Made by a program: the position numbers and the translations under genes. A stretch of DNA of 64,000 bases from NCBI RefSeq assembly GCF_001624705.1, contig NZ_JSEO01000004.1, positions 372,001 to 436,000 of the forward strand, given 5' to 3'. Origin of the DNA: Marinomonas sp. SBI8L. Lineage in GTDB: Bacteria > Pseudomonadota > Gammaproteobacteria > Pseudomonadales > Marinomonadaceae. Shown here in pieces: positions 16,905-26,471 of this stretch. The notes beneath the pieces were generated by a model that did not search any database, was not told the DNA's origin, and saw only the letters and a program-made list of their open reading frames with translations. The number at the start of each line of letters is the position of its first letter. Position 1 is the first letter of the stretch.

Positions 16905-18506
16905 TTAAACTTTAAAGTCACCCATTGTTTCCGTTAAAGTTTGAGCATGACCTAACACTTGTTTACTGGCCAGATGAGATTGCTCTGCATTGCTACTGGT
17001 ACTTTGCGCAGCGTCAGAAATATTACTGATACTCGAAGTAATATCATCGCTCACTTCTGCCTGTTGATCCATTGAAGAGGCGATCTGAGTTGCCATATTC
17101 GAAATATTACTGATAGAGCCAGCAATACGAGAAAGTGCTTCACTGGCTTGTTCAGCATGTGCCACACTCGCATCCGCTTGTTCACGACTTTGCGCCATCA
17201 CACTAACAGCCGCATTCGACCCTTTTTGTAGCTCAGTAATCATATTTTGGATTTGCTCTGTCGACTCTTGTGTTCTTCCAGCCAAGGTTCTCACCTCATC
17301 GGCCACAACGGCAAAACCTCGACCTTGCTCACCAGCACGTGCCGCTTCAATCGCAGCATTAAGCGCTAGCAAGTTAGTTTGCTCTGCAATGCCTCGGATT
17401 ACATCTAGAATACTGCCAACATTCTCAGTATTTTGCTCAAGAGAAACTAAAGCATCTGAAGCTTCACTCACCCCTTTTGCCAAGCTATTAATCGACATCT
17501 TACTTTCGTTTACGACTTGCTCAACTTGCTTAGCATCATCATCAGATTGTTTAGCAGCAAGGGCTGCGCTTTCTGCATGGTTAGCGACATCTTTTACTGT
17601 TGACTGCATTTCAGAAATTGCTTGAGTGATATTGTCGGTTTGTGATTGTAATTGCTCCATACCTTTACTGGTTTCAATAGAGGCATAGGTCATCTGCTTA
17701 CCTTCACTAGAGAGCTGAATCGCTTTGTCATTTGTCTCTATGATGAAATTATGAATGCCTGCAATAAAGCGGTTAAAACTACGAGAAATGTCCGATAACT
17801 CATCTTTACCCTCTTCGGATAATCGCAAAGTTAAATCTTTAGCACCATCAGCAATATTACTTAAAGACTGATCAAGTTCATGTAGAGCAGGTAAAATACG
17901 ACGACGTAAGAAGAGAATAGAGCCCACAATTACCACGCCACAAATTAAGCTGCTCATAAGCGCAAGAGAGTGAGTGCTTTCATTTACGGCGATAACTTCT
18001 TGATCCCCTTCTACCAAAGCAGTTACTAACTCTGATGCTATAGCATCAAGGGAGTCAGCTAATTGAGCAGATTTATCATCAAAACCACCAGCCCCTTTCA
18101 TTAAAGCATTACCCGCTTCGGTGCCATCTTCTATGTAGGTGTAAGCCATTTTCACACCGGCTGCATGCATAATATCAAGCTGGTTTTTCAAGGCCTGAAT
18201 TTCTTGAGCACGCTCTGGCAACATTTGCTCTAATGCATCAAAGCATTCAATAGCACCCGCTTTACTCTCATCCGCTTCTGCTAGGGCCTCATCGCTTCGC
18301 GTTGCACCTATGTCAGTCAGAAACTGTTGTACTTGCACAACATAATAACGAGCATCTTTTATTTTTCCGACCGACTCAGAAATGAGGGCTTGTTGCCTCA
18401 TCACATTTTCATTTCGTTCTAGCCCTTTTTCGGTAATGGAAAATAATGTCACTAACGAAATCAAAACGACTATGATCACGATACTAATCAACCGATTAAT
18501 TGTCAT
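16905..18506 (-). CDS. Methyl-accepting chemotaxis protein
   Basis: A 533-aa receptor. TM1 is at residues 6-28, followed by a mostly helical periplasmic sensor (about 30-180, four-helix-bundle type), TM2 at about 180-200, a HAMP linker ([15 protein letters not shown]...) and a long cytoplasmic coiled coil. The signalling tip [20 protein letters not shown] with [18 protein letters not shown] is intact, at about 370-407. It passes ligand signals to CheA/CheW. Ligand unknown and no other chemotaxis genes are nearby, as is common for orphan receptors. No C-terminal CheR-binding pentapeptide is visible; the protein ends in TMGDFKV. Confidence 0.93.
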   Translation of the reverse strand: MTINRLISIVIIVVLISLVTLFSITEKGLERNENVMRQQALISESVGKIKDARYYVVQVQQFLTDIGATRSDEALAEADESKAGAIECFDALEQMLPERAQEIQALKNQLDIMHAAGVKMAYTYIEDGTEAGNALMKGAGGFDDKSAQLADSLDAIASELVTALVEGDQEVIAVNESTHSLALMSSLICGVVIVGSILFLRRRILPALHELDQSLSNIADGAKDLTLRLSEEGKDELSDISRSFNRFIAGIHNFIIETNDKAIQLSSEGKQMTYASIETSKGMEQLQSQTDNITQAISEMQSTVKDVANHAESAALAAKQSDDDAKQVEQVVNESKMSINSLAKGVSEASDALVSLEQNTENVGSILDVIRGIAEQTNLLALNAAIEAARAGEQGRGFAVVADEVRTLAGRTQESTEQIQNMITELQKGSNAAVSVMAQSREQADASVAHAEQASEALSRIAGSISNISNMATQIASSMDQQAEVSDDITSSISNISDAAQSTSSNAEQSHLASKQVLGHAQTLTETMGDFKV

Positions 18507-18807
18507 ACCTAAACCTACTCAGAAAATGTTTTTAGAAATTTTATTCATATAAGACAAAGTTTTTACATCCGTTAAGCTAAGCTTGTGTAAACTTCACTTA
18601 AGAAGTGTGAAGCCATTCACTTTTGTCTCCTTTAGTATTTGTAAAATCTATTAGCCAAACCTTAAGGTTTTATTAAGGCTATGACATTTCTCAAATATTT
18701 GTATTTATACTTTTTTATTCACACATCACCTCACAAGTGTAAAATTAACTAAATATTCATCATCATTTATCTAATGAGATAGCTGCAAAAATAATAAGGA
18801 AGACAGA
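18507..18807. promoter_or_regulatory. Divergent promoter region with TyrR half-sites
   Basis: This spacer lies between the chemotaxis receptor and tyrR. It holds TTTACA at 18562 and TGTAAA at 18586, 18640 and 18738, all half-sites of the TyrR box TGTAAA-N6-TTTACA, but no paired full box. Autoregulation by TyrR is possible; half-sites of six bases in AT-rich DNA also arise by chance. Confidence 0.35.
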
Positions 18808-20352
18808 ATGCAACTAGCCATATCCTGTACGGATAGAATAGGGATTGCACAGGATGTGCTAGACGTTTTAGCTCACCATGAAATAGATCTGACAGGTATT
18901 GAGATTAACCACCAAGACGATGGTTTCTTTTTAAGCACCATGCAGGTTGAACTACCTAGCCTGCAGCTAGTCATGGCAGAAATACGTAAAGTAGAAGGAG
19001 TGAAAGATGTAAAAACAACCTCCTATCTCCCCATGAGCCACAGCTTAAACGAATTGCATAACATAATGGATCAGCTGACTGAGCCAGTTTTCAGCATGGA
19101 TCTAGACTTCAAATTAGTTATGAGTAATCAGGCTGCTAACTTGCTATTTAATTGGCATACAGAAAAGAATAAACAGATTATTAATTGCCAAGATCACCTT
19201 GTATTAAAAACCCTCCCTCATCAGGTAAATCAACCAAATTTTGAAAATATTCAAATTAAACAGAGTGCTTTTTTAGCTGACGTAAGACTCATTAATAAAA
19301 GCCATTTAGATAGCCATTACCTAGTACGTTTATACCATCCCAAGCAATTAACTAACCTTCTCAGTCACTCACATTCGACGCCTATTTCAGAAGATAATTT
19401 TCTAGTTAACAGCCTAAGAATGCGTAAGTTACTAAAAGTGATTGATGTAGCCACACAGTCAGAAGCGCCGTTATTAATCAGTGGTGAAACAGGGACAGGT
19501 AAAGACCTTCTAGCGAATATGAGCCACAAACAAGGCCCAAGAAAAGATCAAGCTTTTTTAGTATTAAGCTGCGCTACCCTGCCAGATAATGTGGCTGAGA
19601 ATGAGCTCTTTGGTCATGCCCCTTTTGCTTTTTCGAATGAAGATAGCGAGGGTAAAAAAGGTCTGCTACAACTTGCGGATAAAGGCACTCTATTCTTAGA
19701 TGAAGTAGGTGATATGTCGGCGGTTCTGCAAGTCAAACTGCTACGTTTTTTAGAGCAAGGTAAGTTTCGCCGCATTGCAGATGAAAAAGAAATTGAAGTG
19801 GATGTACGTATCATTTGCGCCACTCAACATGACCTCTTCAAAAAGGTAGAAAGTGGCGAATTTAGAGAGGACTTATATTACCGCCTTAATGTATTAAGCG
19901 TAACCATTCCACCATTAAGAGAACGTGACAATGAGGTTTTATCACTGGCCAGACATTTCATTGAATCTATTTGTTCTGAACAAGGAAAGCCCTTACTAAC
20001 ACTAACTAAAGAATGTGAATCAGCAATCTTAACTTACCCTTGGCCAGGTAATGTACGCCAACTTAAAAACACCCTGTTGCGTGCTATCAGTATGCTCGAT
20101 CATGAACAGATTGAGCTTGAAGATCTTGCCTTACCTCAGTATCAGCAAGCAACTCAAATGCAGGCCTTAGAACTAGCTGAATTCGAAGGTAGCCTAGAAC
20201 AAGCTATGAAACAGTTTGAAAGCCAACTATTAAAAAGTTTATACCCAAGTTACCCCAGTTCACGCCTGCTCGCTAAGAAATTAGGCCTTAGTCATACTGC
20301 CATCGCAAATAAACTAAAAGAGCATGGTATTACTAAAGGTAAGCTTTCTTAA
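18808..20352 (+). CDS. tyrR: TyrR/PhhR-family transcriptional regulator of aromatic amino acid catabolism
   Basis: A 514-aa regulator with the TyrR layout: an N-terminal ACT domain (1-70; MQLAISCTDRIGIAQDVLDV), a PAS-like domain (about 80-165), an AAA+ sigma-54-type ATPase (about 205-430) with GETGTGKD (Walker A, about 227-234) and TLFLDEVGDMS (Walker B), and a C-terminal helix-turn-helix SRLLAKKLGLSHTAIANKL. The loop that normally reads GAFTGA is degenerate (HAPFAFSNEDSEGKKG), as in TyrR and PhhR, which work with the main sigma factor. It sits directly before hpd-hmgA-fahA-maiA, and a TyrR-type box precedes hpd, so it very probably controls them in response to tyrosine or phenylalanine. Confidence 0.9.
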   Translation: MQLAISCTDRIGIAQDVLDVLAHHEIDLTGIEINHQDDGFFLSTMQVELPSLQLVMAEIRKVEGVKDVKTTSYLPMSHSLNELHNIMDQLTEPVFSMDLDFKLVMSNQAANLLFNWHTEKNKQIINCQDHLVLKTLPHQVNQPNFENIQIKQSAFLADVRLINKSHLDSHYLVRLYHPKQLTNLLSHSHSTPISEDNFLVNSLRMRKLLKVIDVATQSEAPLLISGETGTGKDLLANMSHKQGPRKDQAFLVLSCATLPDNVAENELFGHAPFAFSNEDSEGKKGLLQLADKGTLFLDEVGDMSAVLQVKLLRFLEQGKFRRIADEKEIEVDVRIICATQHDLFKKVESGEFREDLYYRLNVLSVTIPPLRERDNEVLSLARHFIESICSEQGKPLLTLTKECESAILTYPWPGNVRQLKNTLLRAISMLDHEQIELEDLALPQYQQATQMQALELAEFEGSLEQAMKQFESQLLKSLYPSYPSSRLLAKKLGLSHTAIANKLKEHGITKGKLS

Positions 20353-20441
20353 ACATCTCCCAGTTTAATACCTGATATCAAAAAAGAAGCACACCTTAAA
20401 TAGGTCAACATTTAGGTGTGTACTTTCTAATTTACAGCATT

Positions 20442-20459
20442 TGTAAACTTAAGCTTACA
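20442..20459 (+). promoter_or_regulatory. TyrR/PhhR box upstream of hpd
   Basis: TGTAAACTTAAGCTTACA matches the TyrR consensus TGTAAA-N6-TTTACA at 11 of 12 defined bases and is a near-perfect palindrome. It lies 260 bp before hpd and 90 bp after tyrR. A second TTTACA is just upstream at 20431. Confidence 0.75.
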
Positions 20460-20719
20460 GTTATATTAACGCCTTTAATAAACTGACTCAGCTCAAATTT
20501 CCTGATTCAAACTCAGTTTTCATCTTAGTTTTTATTCACTCTTCACTCACCTTTTAAAGTAACTTGATTAAAATTCAACCAAGCGTAAAGCCAAGCTTAC
20601 AACCAAGTACTTTTTCACCCTGTATCCACCTCCTAGCCATTACTTTTTTTTTACTCATAAATTCGGTTTATTTAAAAACAACTACAAAAAACAAAAACAA
20701 AATATTGCAGGAGATAGAC

Positions 20720-21811
20720 ATGAACACGGCTTTAAAAATTGATTACAGCATCAACCCACTAGGCACAGATGGATTTGAATTTGTTGAGTACACAGCAGCA
20801 GATGAAAAAGGCATTGCTGACCTTAAAGCCCTATTTGTTTCCCTTGGTTTTACTGAAGTGGCCAAACATAGATCCAAAGAAGTTTGGTTATACCGTCAAA
20901 ACGATATCAACTTTATCGTTAACTCTGAACCAAACTCTCAATCAGAAGCTTTTGCTCGTATCCATGGGCCAAGTGTTTGTGGCATGGCATTTAGAGTGAA
21001 AGATGCAACAGTAGCCATGCAACACGCCCTTGCTAATGGCGCAAAAGAGTTTAGCGGCAACCTAGGTGCAATGGAGCTAAAACTACCCGCTGTATATGGT
21101 ATTGGCGAAAGTACTCTGTACTTTATCGATCGCTACGGTGATAAGAGCATTTATGACGTGGACTTTAACTTCTACGATGACTATCAAGAAAAAATGCTAT
21201 CTCACCAAGCTGGCTTGTATGAAGTAGATCACCTTACCCATAACGTCATGCGTGGCAATATGGACCACTGGGCTGACTTCTATGAAAATATCGGTAACTT
21301 CCGCGAAATTCGTTACTTTGATATTGAAGGCAAACTAACAGGACTAGTTAGCCGCGCTATGACTAGCCCTTGCGGTAAAATCCGTATTCCCATCAATGAG
21401 TCTTCAGACGATAAATCTCAAATTGAAGAGTTCCTAAACCAGTACAATGGCGAAGGCATTCAACACATCGCCATGTCTAGCTCTGATATCTATGAAACAG
21501 TTCGTCAGCTTAAAGCAGGTGGCCTTAAGTTCATGAGCACACCAGATACTTACTACGCAAAAGTAAATGACAGAGTGGTAGGTCATGGTGAAAACCTTGC
21601 AGACCTACAAGATTTAAATATTTTGATCGATGGGGCACCACTTAAAGATGGTACCTTGCTGCAGATCTTTACTGATACTGTAATTGGCCCTGTCTTCTTT
21701 GAAATCATTCAACGTAAAGGTAACGAAGGCTTTGGCGAAGGTAACTTTAAGGCCTTGTTTGAAAGTATCGAAGAAGACCAAATTCGTCGCGGGGTATTAA
21801 ACGATGCGTAA
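20720..21811 (+). CDS. hpd: 4-hydroxyphenylpyruvate dioxygenase
   Basis: Converts 4-hydroxyphenylpyruvate to homogentisate using Fe(II) and O2. The ATG at 20720 with AGGAG 6 nt upstream gives 363 aa, the usual bacterial size; the longer frame from 20564 adds an unrelated hydrophobic stretch. It has two VOC halves. The iron ligands are His in YEVDHLTHNV (about 172), His in GIQHIAM (about 250) and Glu in FFEIIQRKG (about 331); the C-terminal helix GNFKALFESIEEDQIRRG that closes the site is present. It overlaps hmgA by 8 nt, so the two are coupled. Homogentisate is also a precursor of pyomelanin when hmgA is lost. Confidence 0.95.
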   Translation: MNTALKIDYSINPLGTDGFEFVEYTAADEKGIADLKALFVSLGFTEVAKHRSKEVWLYRQNDINFIVNSEPNSQSEAFARIHGPSVCGMAFRVKDATVAMQHALANGAKEFSGNLGAMELKLPAVYGIGESTLYFIDRYGDKSIYDVDFNFYDDYQEKMLSHQAGLYEVDHLTHNVMRGNMDHWADFYENIGNFREIRYFDIEGKLTGLVSRAMTSPCGKIRIPINESSDDKSQIEEFLNQYNGEGIQHIAMSSSDIYETVRQLKAGGLKFMSTPDTYYAKVNDRVVGHGENLADLQDLNILIDGAPLKDGTLLQIFTDTVIGPVFFEIIQRKGNEGFGEGNFKALFESIEEDQIRRGVLNDA

Positions 21812-22931
21812 ACCTGCGAGCTTTCCCCACAAGGAAGGTATTACTTCAAATCAGGCCCATGCGGACTTCCCAGAAGAGGCGATTTATGAGAGAGAAGCAG
21901 GTCGCAGTGGCTTTTTTGGCCCTGCTACTCAATTCCATCATAAACATGCGCCAACAGGTTGGAGTGAGTGGACTGGGCCACTAAAGCCCAGAGCATTTGA
22001 TCTAAATAAGTTGGATCTCAGCAGTGCTAATCCTTGGCAGCAAAAGCCTGTTCTTAGTAATGTCCACTGTAAAATGCGTATGTGGCAACTTGCGTCTAGC
22101 ATGGATTATTTAGTCAGTAATGCCGACGGTGATGAGTTGCTATTTATTCACCAAGGACAAGGCATTATCTGGAGTGATTATGGCCACCTCACTTTCAGCG
22201 AAGGGGATTACATTGTCATCCCACGCTCAACTAAATGGCGTTTAGAACTAGAAGAAGCAGCACATATCTTAATGATTGAAGCGACTAATGATAGCTATCA
22301 ACTACCTGAAAAAGGTCTAGTGGGTAACCATGCTATTTTTGATCCTGCAGCCCTTCGTATTCCTGCGATCAACCAAGCCTTTTTAGATCAGCAAGATGAG
22401 AATACTTGGCAGGTTGAGATCAAACGACACAATCAGGTTTCAACGATTACCTATCCTTTTAATCCACTAGATGCCCAAGGCTGGCATGGTGATTTAAGTG
22501 TATTAGCTATTAACTGGCGTGAGATTCGTCCATTAATGAGTCATAGATATCACTTACCCCCATCTGCCCATACAACTTTTGTGGCTGAACGCTTTGTTAT
22601 TTGTACCTTTGCACCTCGCCCTATTGAAAGTGACCCTGGTGCATTGAAAGTACCTTTTTATCATAACAATGATGATTATGATGAAGTGCTTTTCTACCAT
22701 GCGGGAGATTTCTTCAGCCGTGACAATATCGATGCAGGCATGATGACATTTCATCCTGCAGGCTTTACCCATGGCCCTCATCCCAAGGCATTTAAAGCAG
22801 GCCGTGAGCATAAGAAGAAATTTACTGATGAAGTCGCAGTCATGATAGATACAAGGGATTCTCTAGAAATTGGTGAGATAGCTCATCAAGTAGAAAACCC
22901 TAATTATGTTTATAGCTGGCAAGAGAAATAG
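21804..22931 (+). CDS. hmgA: Homogentisate 1,2-dioxygenase (short bacterial form)
   Basis: Ring-cleaving Fe(II) enzyme turning homogentisate into maleylacetoacetate. At 375 aa it is shorter than the 430-445 aa form of Pseudomonas and animals, matching the compact type of some marine gammaproteobacteria. Likely metal ligands are Glu in DYDEVLFYH and the histidines in MMTFHPAGFTHGPHPKA (about 313-329). The cupin strand LLFIHQGQGIIWSDYG (about 112-127) is clear. It begins inside the hpd gene (8-nt overlap). A long hairpin follows before fahA. Confidence 0.92.
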   Translation: MRKPASFPHKEGITSNQAHADFPEEAIYEREAGRSGFFGPATQFHHKHAPTGWSEWTGPLKPRAFDLNKLDLSSANPWQQKPVLSNVHCKMRMWQLASSMDYLVSNADGDELLFIHQGQGIIWSDYGHLTFSEGDYIVIPRSTKWRLELEEAAHILMIEATNDSYQLPEKGLVGNHAIFDPAALRIPAINQAFLDQQDENTWQVEIKRHNQVSTITYPFNPLDAQGWHGDLSVLAINWREIRPLMSHRYHLPPSAHTTFVAERFVICTFAPRPIESDPGALKVPFYHNNDDYDEVLFYHAGDFFSRDNIDAGMMTFHPAGFTHGPHPKAFKAGREHKKKFTDEVAVMIDTRDSLEIGEIAHQVENPNYVYSWQEK

Positions 22932-22970
22932 CCAGATATTACAAACGATCAAAGACCCTATAGAGAAAAA

Positions 22971-22998
22971 GACCTAGACCAAACTTTTGGTCTAGGTC
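22971..22998 (+). other. 13-bp hairpin between hmgA and fahA
   Basis: Arms GACCTAGACCAAA (22971-22983) and TTTGGTCTAGGTC (22986-22998) are perfectly complementary with two bases between them. No T-run follows; the fahA ribosome site is 9 bp on. It is more likely an mRNA-stability or partial-attenuation element than a full terminator. Confidence 0.75.
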
Positions 22999-23018
22999 AG
23001 AGAATAAAGGTTAATCCT

Positions 23019-24011
23019 ATGAAACTAGCCACATTAAAAAATAACAGCCGCGATGGTAAACTTATTATTGTTAGCCGTGACCTTAGCGCTGCGGTTGATG
23101 CCAGTGATATTGCCCCAACCCTGCAAGCAGCCATTGATAATTGGAATGAAATAAAACCTAGACTAGAGCACAGATATGTTGCTCTTTGCCAAGGCGAAGC
23201 ACCAAACAGTTTTGCCTTTGATGCAACAGCTTGCGAATCTCCTCTACCAAGAGCTTATCAATGGGCCGATGGCAGCGCCTATGTTAACCACGTGGAATTA
23301 GTACGAAAAGCAAGAAATGCTGAGATGCCAGAAACTTTTTGGCATGACCCACTGATGTACCAAGGTGGCAGCGACCAATTTATTGGCCCATACGACGATA
23401 TCCAATTAACCGATGAAGCTTGGGGATTAGATTTCGAATCTGAAATCGCAGTTGTCACTCAAGATCTTGCCATGGGCGCGAACACTCAAGCTGCTTCGGA
23501 AAGTATTTGTTTATTCATGTTAGTCAACGACGTGTCTCTGCGTAACCTGATTCCAGGTGAGTTAGCAAAAGGCTTTGGCTTTTTCCAGAGCAAGCCTTCT
23601 AGTGCGTTTTCTCCAGTTGCAGTTACGCCAGATGAGCTGGGCGAAGCTTGGGATGGTAAGAAACTTCACCTTCCTTTAGTGACCCATTTAAATGGCGAAT
23701 TATTCGGCAAACCTGAAGCCGGTGTTGATATGACTTTCGACTTCCCTACTTTGGTTAGCCATGCAGCAAAAAGTCGCCCTCTAGGTGCAGGTTGCATTAT
23801 CGGCTCTGGCACAGTATCAAACTATGATCGTAGTTTAGGTTCTAGCTGCCTTGCGGAAAAACGCATGTTAGAAACAATCGAACTGGGCAAGCCTGAAACC
23901 GCCTTTATGAAGGTTGGTGATAAGGTACGCATTGAGATGTTTGACCCAGAAGGTAAGAGCATTTTTAGCGCTATCGAGCAGAATGTTGTGGCTTACAAGC
24001 CAGCACCTTAG
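23019..24011 (+). CDS. fahA: Fumarylacetoacetate hydrolase family protein
   Basis: A 330-aa enzyme that splits fumarylacetoacetate into fumarate and acetoacetate, the last step of tyrosine breakdown. An N-terminal domain of about 90 residues precedes the FAH barrel: MYQGGSDQFIGPYDDI (about 110-125), the acidic metal site WGLDFESEIAVV (about 132-143), then VNDVSLRNLIPGELAKGFGF and the closing GAGCIIGSGTVSNYD. Active-site Glu, Asp and Lys are present. AAAGG precedes the ATG. It is the third gene of the homogentisate cluster, 87 bp after hmgA. Confidence 0.92.
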   Translation: MKLATLKNNSRDGKLIIVSRDLSAAVDASDIAPTLQAAIDNWNEIKPRLEHRYVALCQGEAPNSFAFDATACESPLPRAYQWADGSAYVNHVELVRKARNAEMPETFWHDPLMYQGGSDQFIGPYDDIQLTDEAWGLDFESEIAVVTQDLAMGANTQAASESICLFMLVNDVSLRNLIPGELAKGFGFFQSKPSSAFSPVAVTPDELGEAWDGKKLHLPLVTHLNGELFGKPEAGVDMTFDFPTLVSHAAKSRPLGAGCIIGSGTVSNYDRSLGSSCLAEKRMLETIELGKPETAFMKVGDKVRIEMFDPEGKSIFSAIEQNVVAYKPAP

Positions 24012-24099
24012 CACTTTGACGATTAGGGCCTATTTAATTGGGCCCTTTTATTTAGACCTATTTTCATTAAAACAAAACGAATAAATACAAGGGAAAAGC

Positions 24100-24741
24100 A
24101 TGCTAACTCTCTATGGTTATTGGCGCAGTTCAGCGGCATATCGCGTCAGAATTGCCCTTAACCTTAAAGGTTTGGAGTATCACTCTGAATCTGTTCATCT
24201 TGTAAAAGACGGTGGCCAGCAACATTCAGAAAGCTATCAATCGCTTAACCCCTCAGAGCTTGTCCCAACCTTAGTTGATGGCGAATTTGTGCTAAATCAG
24301 TCTATGGCTATCTTGCAATATTTAGACGATGTTTATCCTCAGTATTCCCTTCTGCCTGAGGATAAAATACAGAAAGCCAAGATTTTAGCCTTCGCATCAG
24401 ATATTGCCTGTGAGATGCACCCAATTAATAATTTAAGAGTATTACAGCATTTAAAATCTTCGTTGGGGCACACTCAAGAAGAAACCGAAAATTGGTATAG
24501 ACACTGGCTAAAAATAGGCTTTGATACATTAGAAACACGTTTAGCATCTCATGGTGGCAAGTATTGTTTCGCTGATCAAATCTCAATGGCGGATCTAGTA
24601 CTTGTGCCTCAAGTTTATAATGCCATCAGGTATCAATTAGATATGAAAGCTTACCCTAAAATTCTAGACGTTTATGAGAATTGCTTGTCGTTAGAAGCGT
24701 TTTTCAAAGCAGCGCCAGAGCAACAAGAAGACGCAAATTAG
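24100..24741 (+). CDS. maiA: Maleylacetoacetate isomerase (zeta-class GST)
   Basis: A glutathione-dependent cis-trans isomerase of 213 aa giving fumarylacetoacetate. The zeta signature at residues 8-24 reads RSSAAYRVRIALNLKGL: the SSC motif of the animal enzyme has Ala in place of Cys, as in a number of bacterial members, while both serines remain. NPSELVPTLVDGEFVLNQSMAILQYL (in the glutathione domain) and the C-terminal CFADQISMADLVLVPQVYNA are typical. AAGGGA lies before the ATG. It ends the cluster; a strong palindromic terminator follows. Confidence 0.93.
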   Translation: MLTLYGYWRSSAAYRVRIALNLKGLEYHSESVHLVKDGGQQHSESYQSLNPSELVPTLVDGEFVLNQSMAILQYLDDVYPQYSLLPEDKIQKAKILAFASDIACEMHPINNLRVLQHLKSSLGHTQEETENWYRHWLKIGFDTLETRLASHGGKYCFADQISMADLVLVPQVYNAIRYQLDMKAYPKILDVYENCLSLEAFFKAAPEQQEDAN

Positions 24742-24770
24742 CGTTTTAATGTTTGGCAAGATACAAAAAA

Positions 24771-24794
24771 AACCGCCACTCATGAGTGGCGGTT
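24771..24794. terminator. Bidirectional terminator between maiA and hpt
   Basis: A perfect 24-bp palindrome (AACCGCCACTCA and its complement) flanked by A8 on one side and T7 on the other. Confidence 0.93.
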
Positions 24795-24816
24795 TTTTTA
24801 TTCCTTTAAAGACAGT

Positions 24817-25350
24817 TTAGTCTTCTAATGGAACAACCTTACCAATGTAAGGTAAGTGACGATAATTTTGAGCGTAATCAATACCGACACCCACTACAAA
24901 CTCATCAGGGATAGGGAAGCCAACCCACTTAACATCTACTTCCACTTCACGGCGTGATGGCTTATCTAATAATGTACAGATATTGATAGAGTTAGGTTCA
25001 CGAATGGAAAGAATCTCGCAGACCTTATTCAGGGTATTACCTGTATCGATAATATCTTCGACAAGGAAAACATCCTTACCTTTAATATCATCATCCAAGT
25101 CTTTAAGGATACGAACATCATGAGATGTGGTCATATCATTGCCATAACTTGAAGCAGTCATGAAATCGATCTGGTGAGGAACATCAATTGCGCGAGCTAA
25201 ATCCGCCATAAAAACAAAAGATCCACGTAGCAAACCCACCATGACGAGGTTGCTGCTGTCTTTATAGTACTCACTAATTTCCTTACCTAATTCATTAATT
25301 CTTTGCTGAACTTCCTGTTCAGAAATCATCACATCTACGCGGTGTTTCAT
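24817..25350 (-). CDS. hpt: Hypoxanthine phosphoribosyltransferase
   Basis: Purine salvage: hypoxanthine (and usually guanine) plus PRPP gives IMP (GMP). The ATG at 25350 with GGAG upstream is preferred over the frame start at 25398, giving 177 aa, the family length. The PRPP-binding motif [14 protein letters not shown] (about 95-108) and the flexible-loop segment [10 protein letters not shown] (about 64-73) are present, as is [29 protein letters not shown] at the C-terminus. Monocistronic. Confidence 0.94.
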   Translation of the reverse strand: MKHRVDVMISEQEVQQRINELGKEISEYYKDSSNLVMVGLLRGSFVFMADLARAIDVPHQIDFMTASSYGNDMTTSHDVRILKDLDDDIKGKDVFLVEDIIDTGNTLNKVCEILSIREPNSINICTLLDKPSRREVEVDVKWVGFPIPDEFVVGVGIDYAQNYRHLPYIGKVVPLED

Positions 25351-25551
25351 TGCTTCTCCACTGATAACGAGGCTGGCCATCATTAATTTGTGTATCACTG
25401 TCTTAGGAAAATACGAAAAGTCTGTCCACTTGTTCGAATCCTCACCATTCTAACATCACCAAGCGGGTTTGTTTTTGTTAAATGGGAATTTCATGAGCAA
25501 TAAATTTCATCATGTAAGTTTTTAAAATGAAAATCACTCTAAATCTAACAG

Positions 25552-26034
25552 CTAACCCTCTGTATCTTCGTCTATTTTAGGTCTCTGTGCATGCCAGAAA
25601 TAATGCTTATAGTGGGTGTTTTCTTCATAGCCTAAAGCTGAGTACAAGTTCTGCGCTATCATATTATGCTCACCCGTCTCCAGCTCTATACCTTTAGCAC
25701 CGGTTGTCACCGCATAATCATGTGCAAACACCATAAGTTCCTTTGCACAGCCTTTTCCTCTGGCAGACATTCGCACATAAAGGTCATTCAGAATCCAATA
25801 TTTCTGCAAGGACACTGAGCTAAAGCCCTGATAAAGGGTAATAAAAGCCTCTATTTTTTCGTCTTCTATTGCCAAGATAAATACCGCATCTTGGTGATCA
25901 TATCTCGCCTTAATCCAAGCCTGACTATCTGCTAGCTCTGCCAGATTTTGTAAACTAATAGATGTACTACGGTATTCGTGAAATAGCTTAGATAAAGAGT
26001 CGAGATCACTTTCTTTGGCTAGCCGATACTCCAT
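25552..26034 (-). CDS. GNAT family N-acetyltransferase
   Basis: A 160-aa acyl-CoA-dependent acetyltransferase. The ATG at 26034 has an ideal AAAGGAGG 6 nt upstream, better than the in-frame TTG at 26040. The acetyl-CoA-binding motif is VRMSARGKGCAKELMVFAHDYA (motif A, V then RxxGxG), followed by GIELETGEHNMIAQNLYSALGYEENTHYKHYFW, the usual motif B. Substrate unknown. Its promoter side faces the MITE copy. Confidence 0.85.
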   Translation of the reverse strand: MEYRLAKESDLDSLSKLFHEYRSTSISLQNLAELADSQAWIKARYDHQDAVFILAIEDEKIEAFITLYQGFSSVSLQKYWILNDLYVRMSARGKGCAKELMVFAHDYAVTTGAKGIELETGEHNMIAQNLYSALGYEENTHYKHYFWHAQRPKIDEDTEG

Positions 26035-26176
26035 AATCAACCTCCTTTTATAGTCATATGTCAGCTTTTAAGTGTACGTTAGCTAAGAATAAAGACTCAA
26101 TAAATGAAGAGTAAAAGAGAGGTAAATCGCCTCTTTAGGAAAGAGATGGAGAAAAGAAGTAACTAAAATGACAGAG

Positions 26177-26471
26177 TTAAGGAACCTGCGAATAAGTCCA
26201 CCCGCCTCAGCGGGTGGATAAAAGTAACCTAGATTGAAGGCGAGGTGCGCAACTTAATAGTTATTCTATTGATCAGCGCCTCAACATAAAGATAGGGCTT
26301 TTAGGCCACGCCCTACGGGTCTTACAGGAAAAAAGTCCTCACCCGTTGTGACTTTTTGAAAGGTACCTATAGCTCTTATCGGAAAAAAGCGTCAAAGTCT
26401 GTGTGATAATTTTTCCCATATATCTTAGAAGAGCAGACTGAGAACAGGTGACTTAATCGAAGGCTCCTTAA
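26177..26471 (-). mobile_element. MITE-like element, copy 2
   Basis: A 295-bp element, inverted relative to the copy at 15600-15907. It starts TTAAGGAACCTGCGAATAAG and ends with the complement of TTAAGGAGCCTTCGATTAAG. Inside are the hairpin CCACCCGC-CTCA-GCGGGTGG (26197-26216 region) and AACTTAATAGTTATTCTATTGA shared with copy 1 in the opposite sense. Its right end supplies the stop codon of sodX. Confidence 0.82.
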
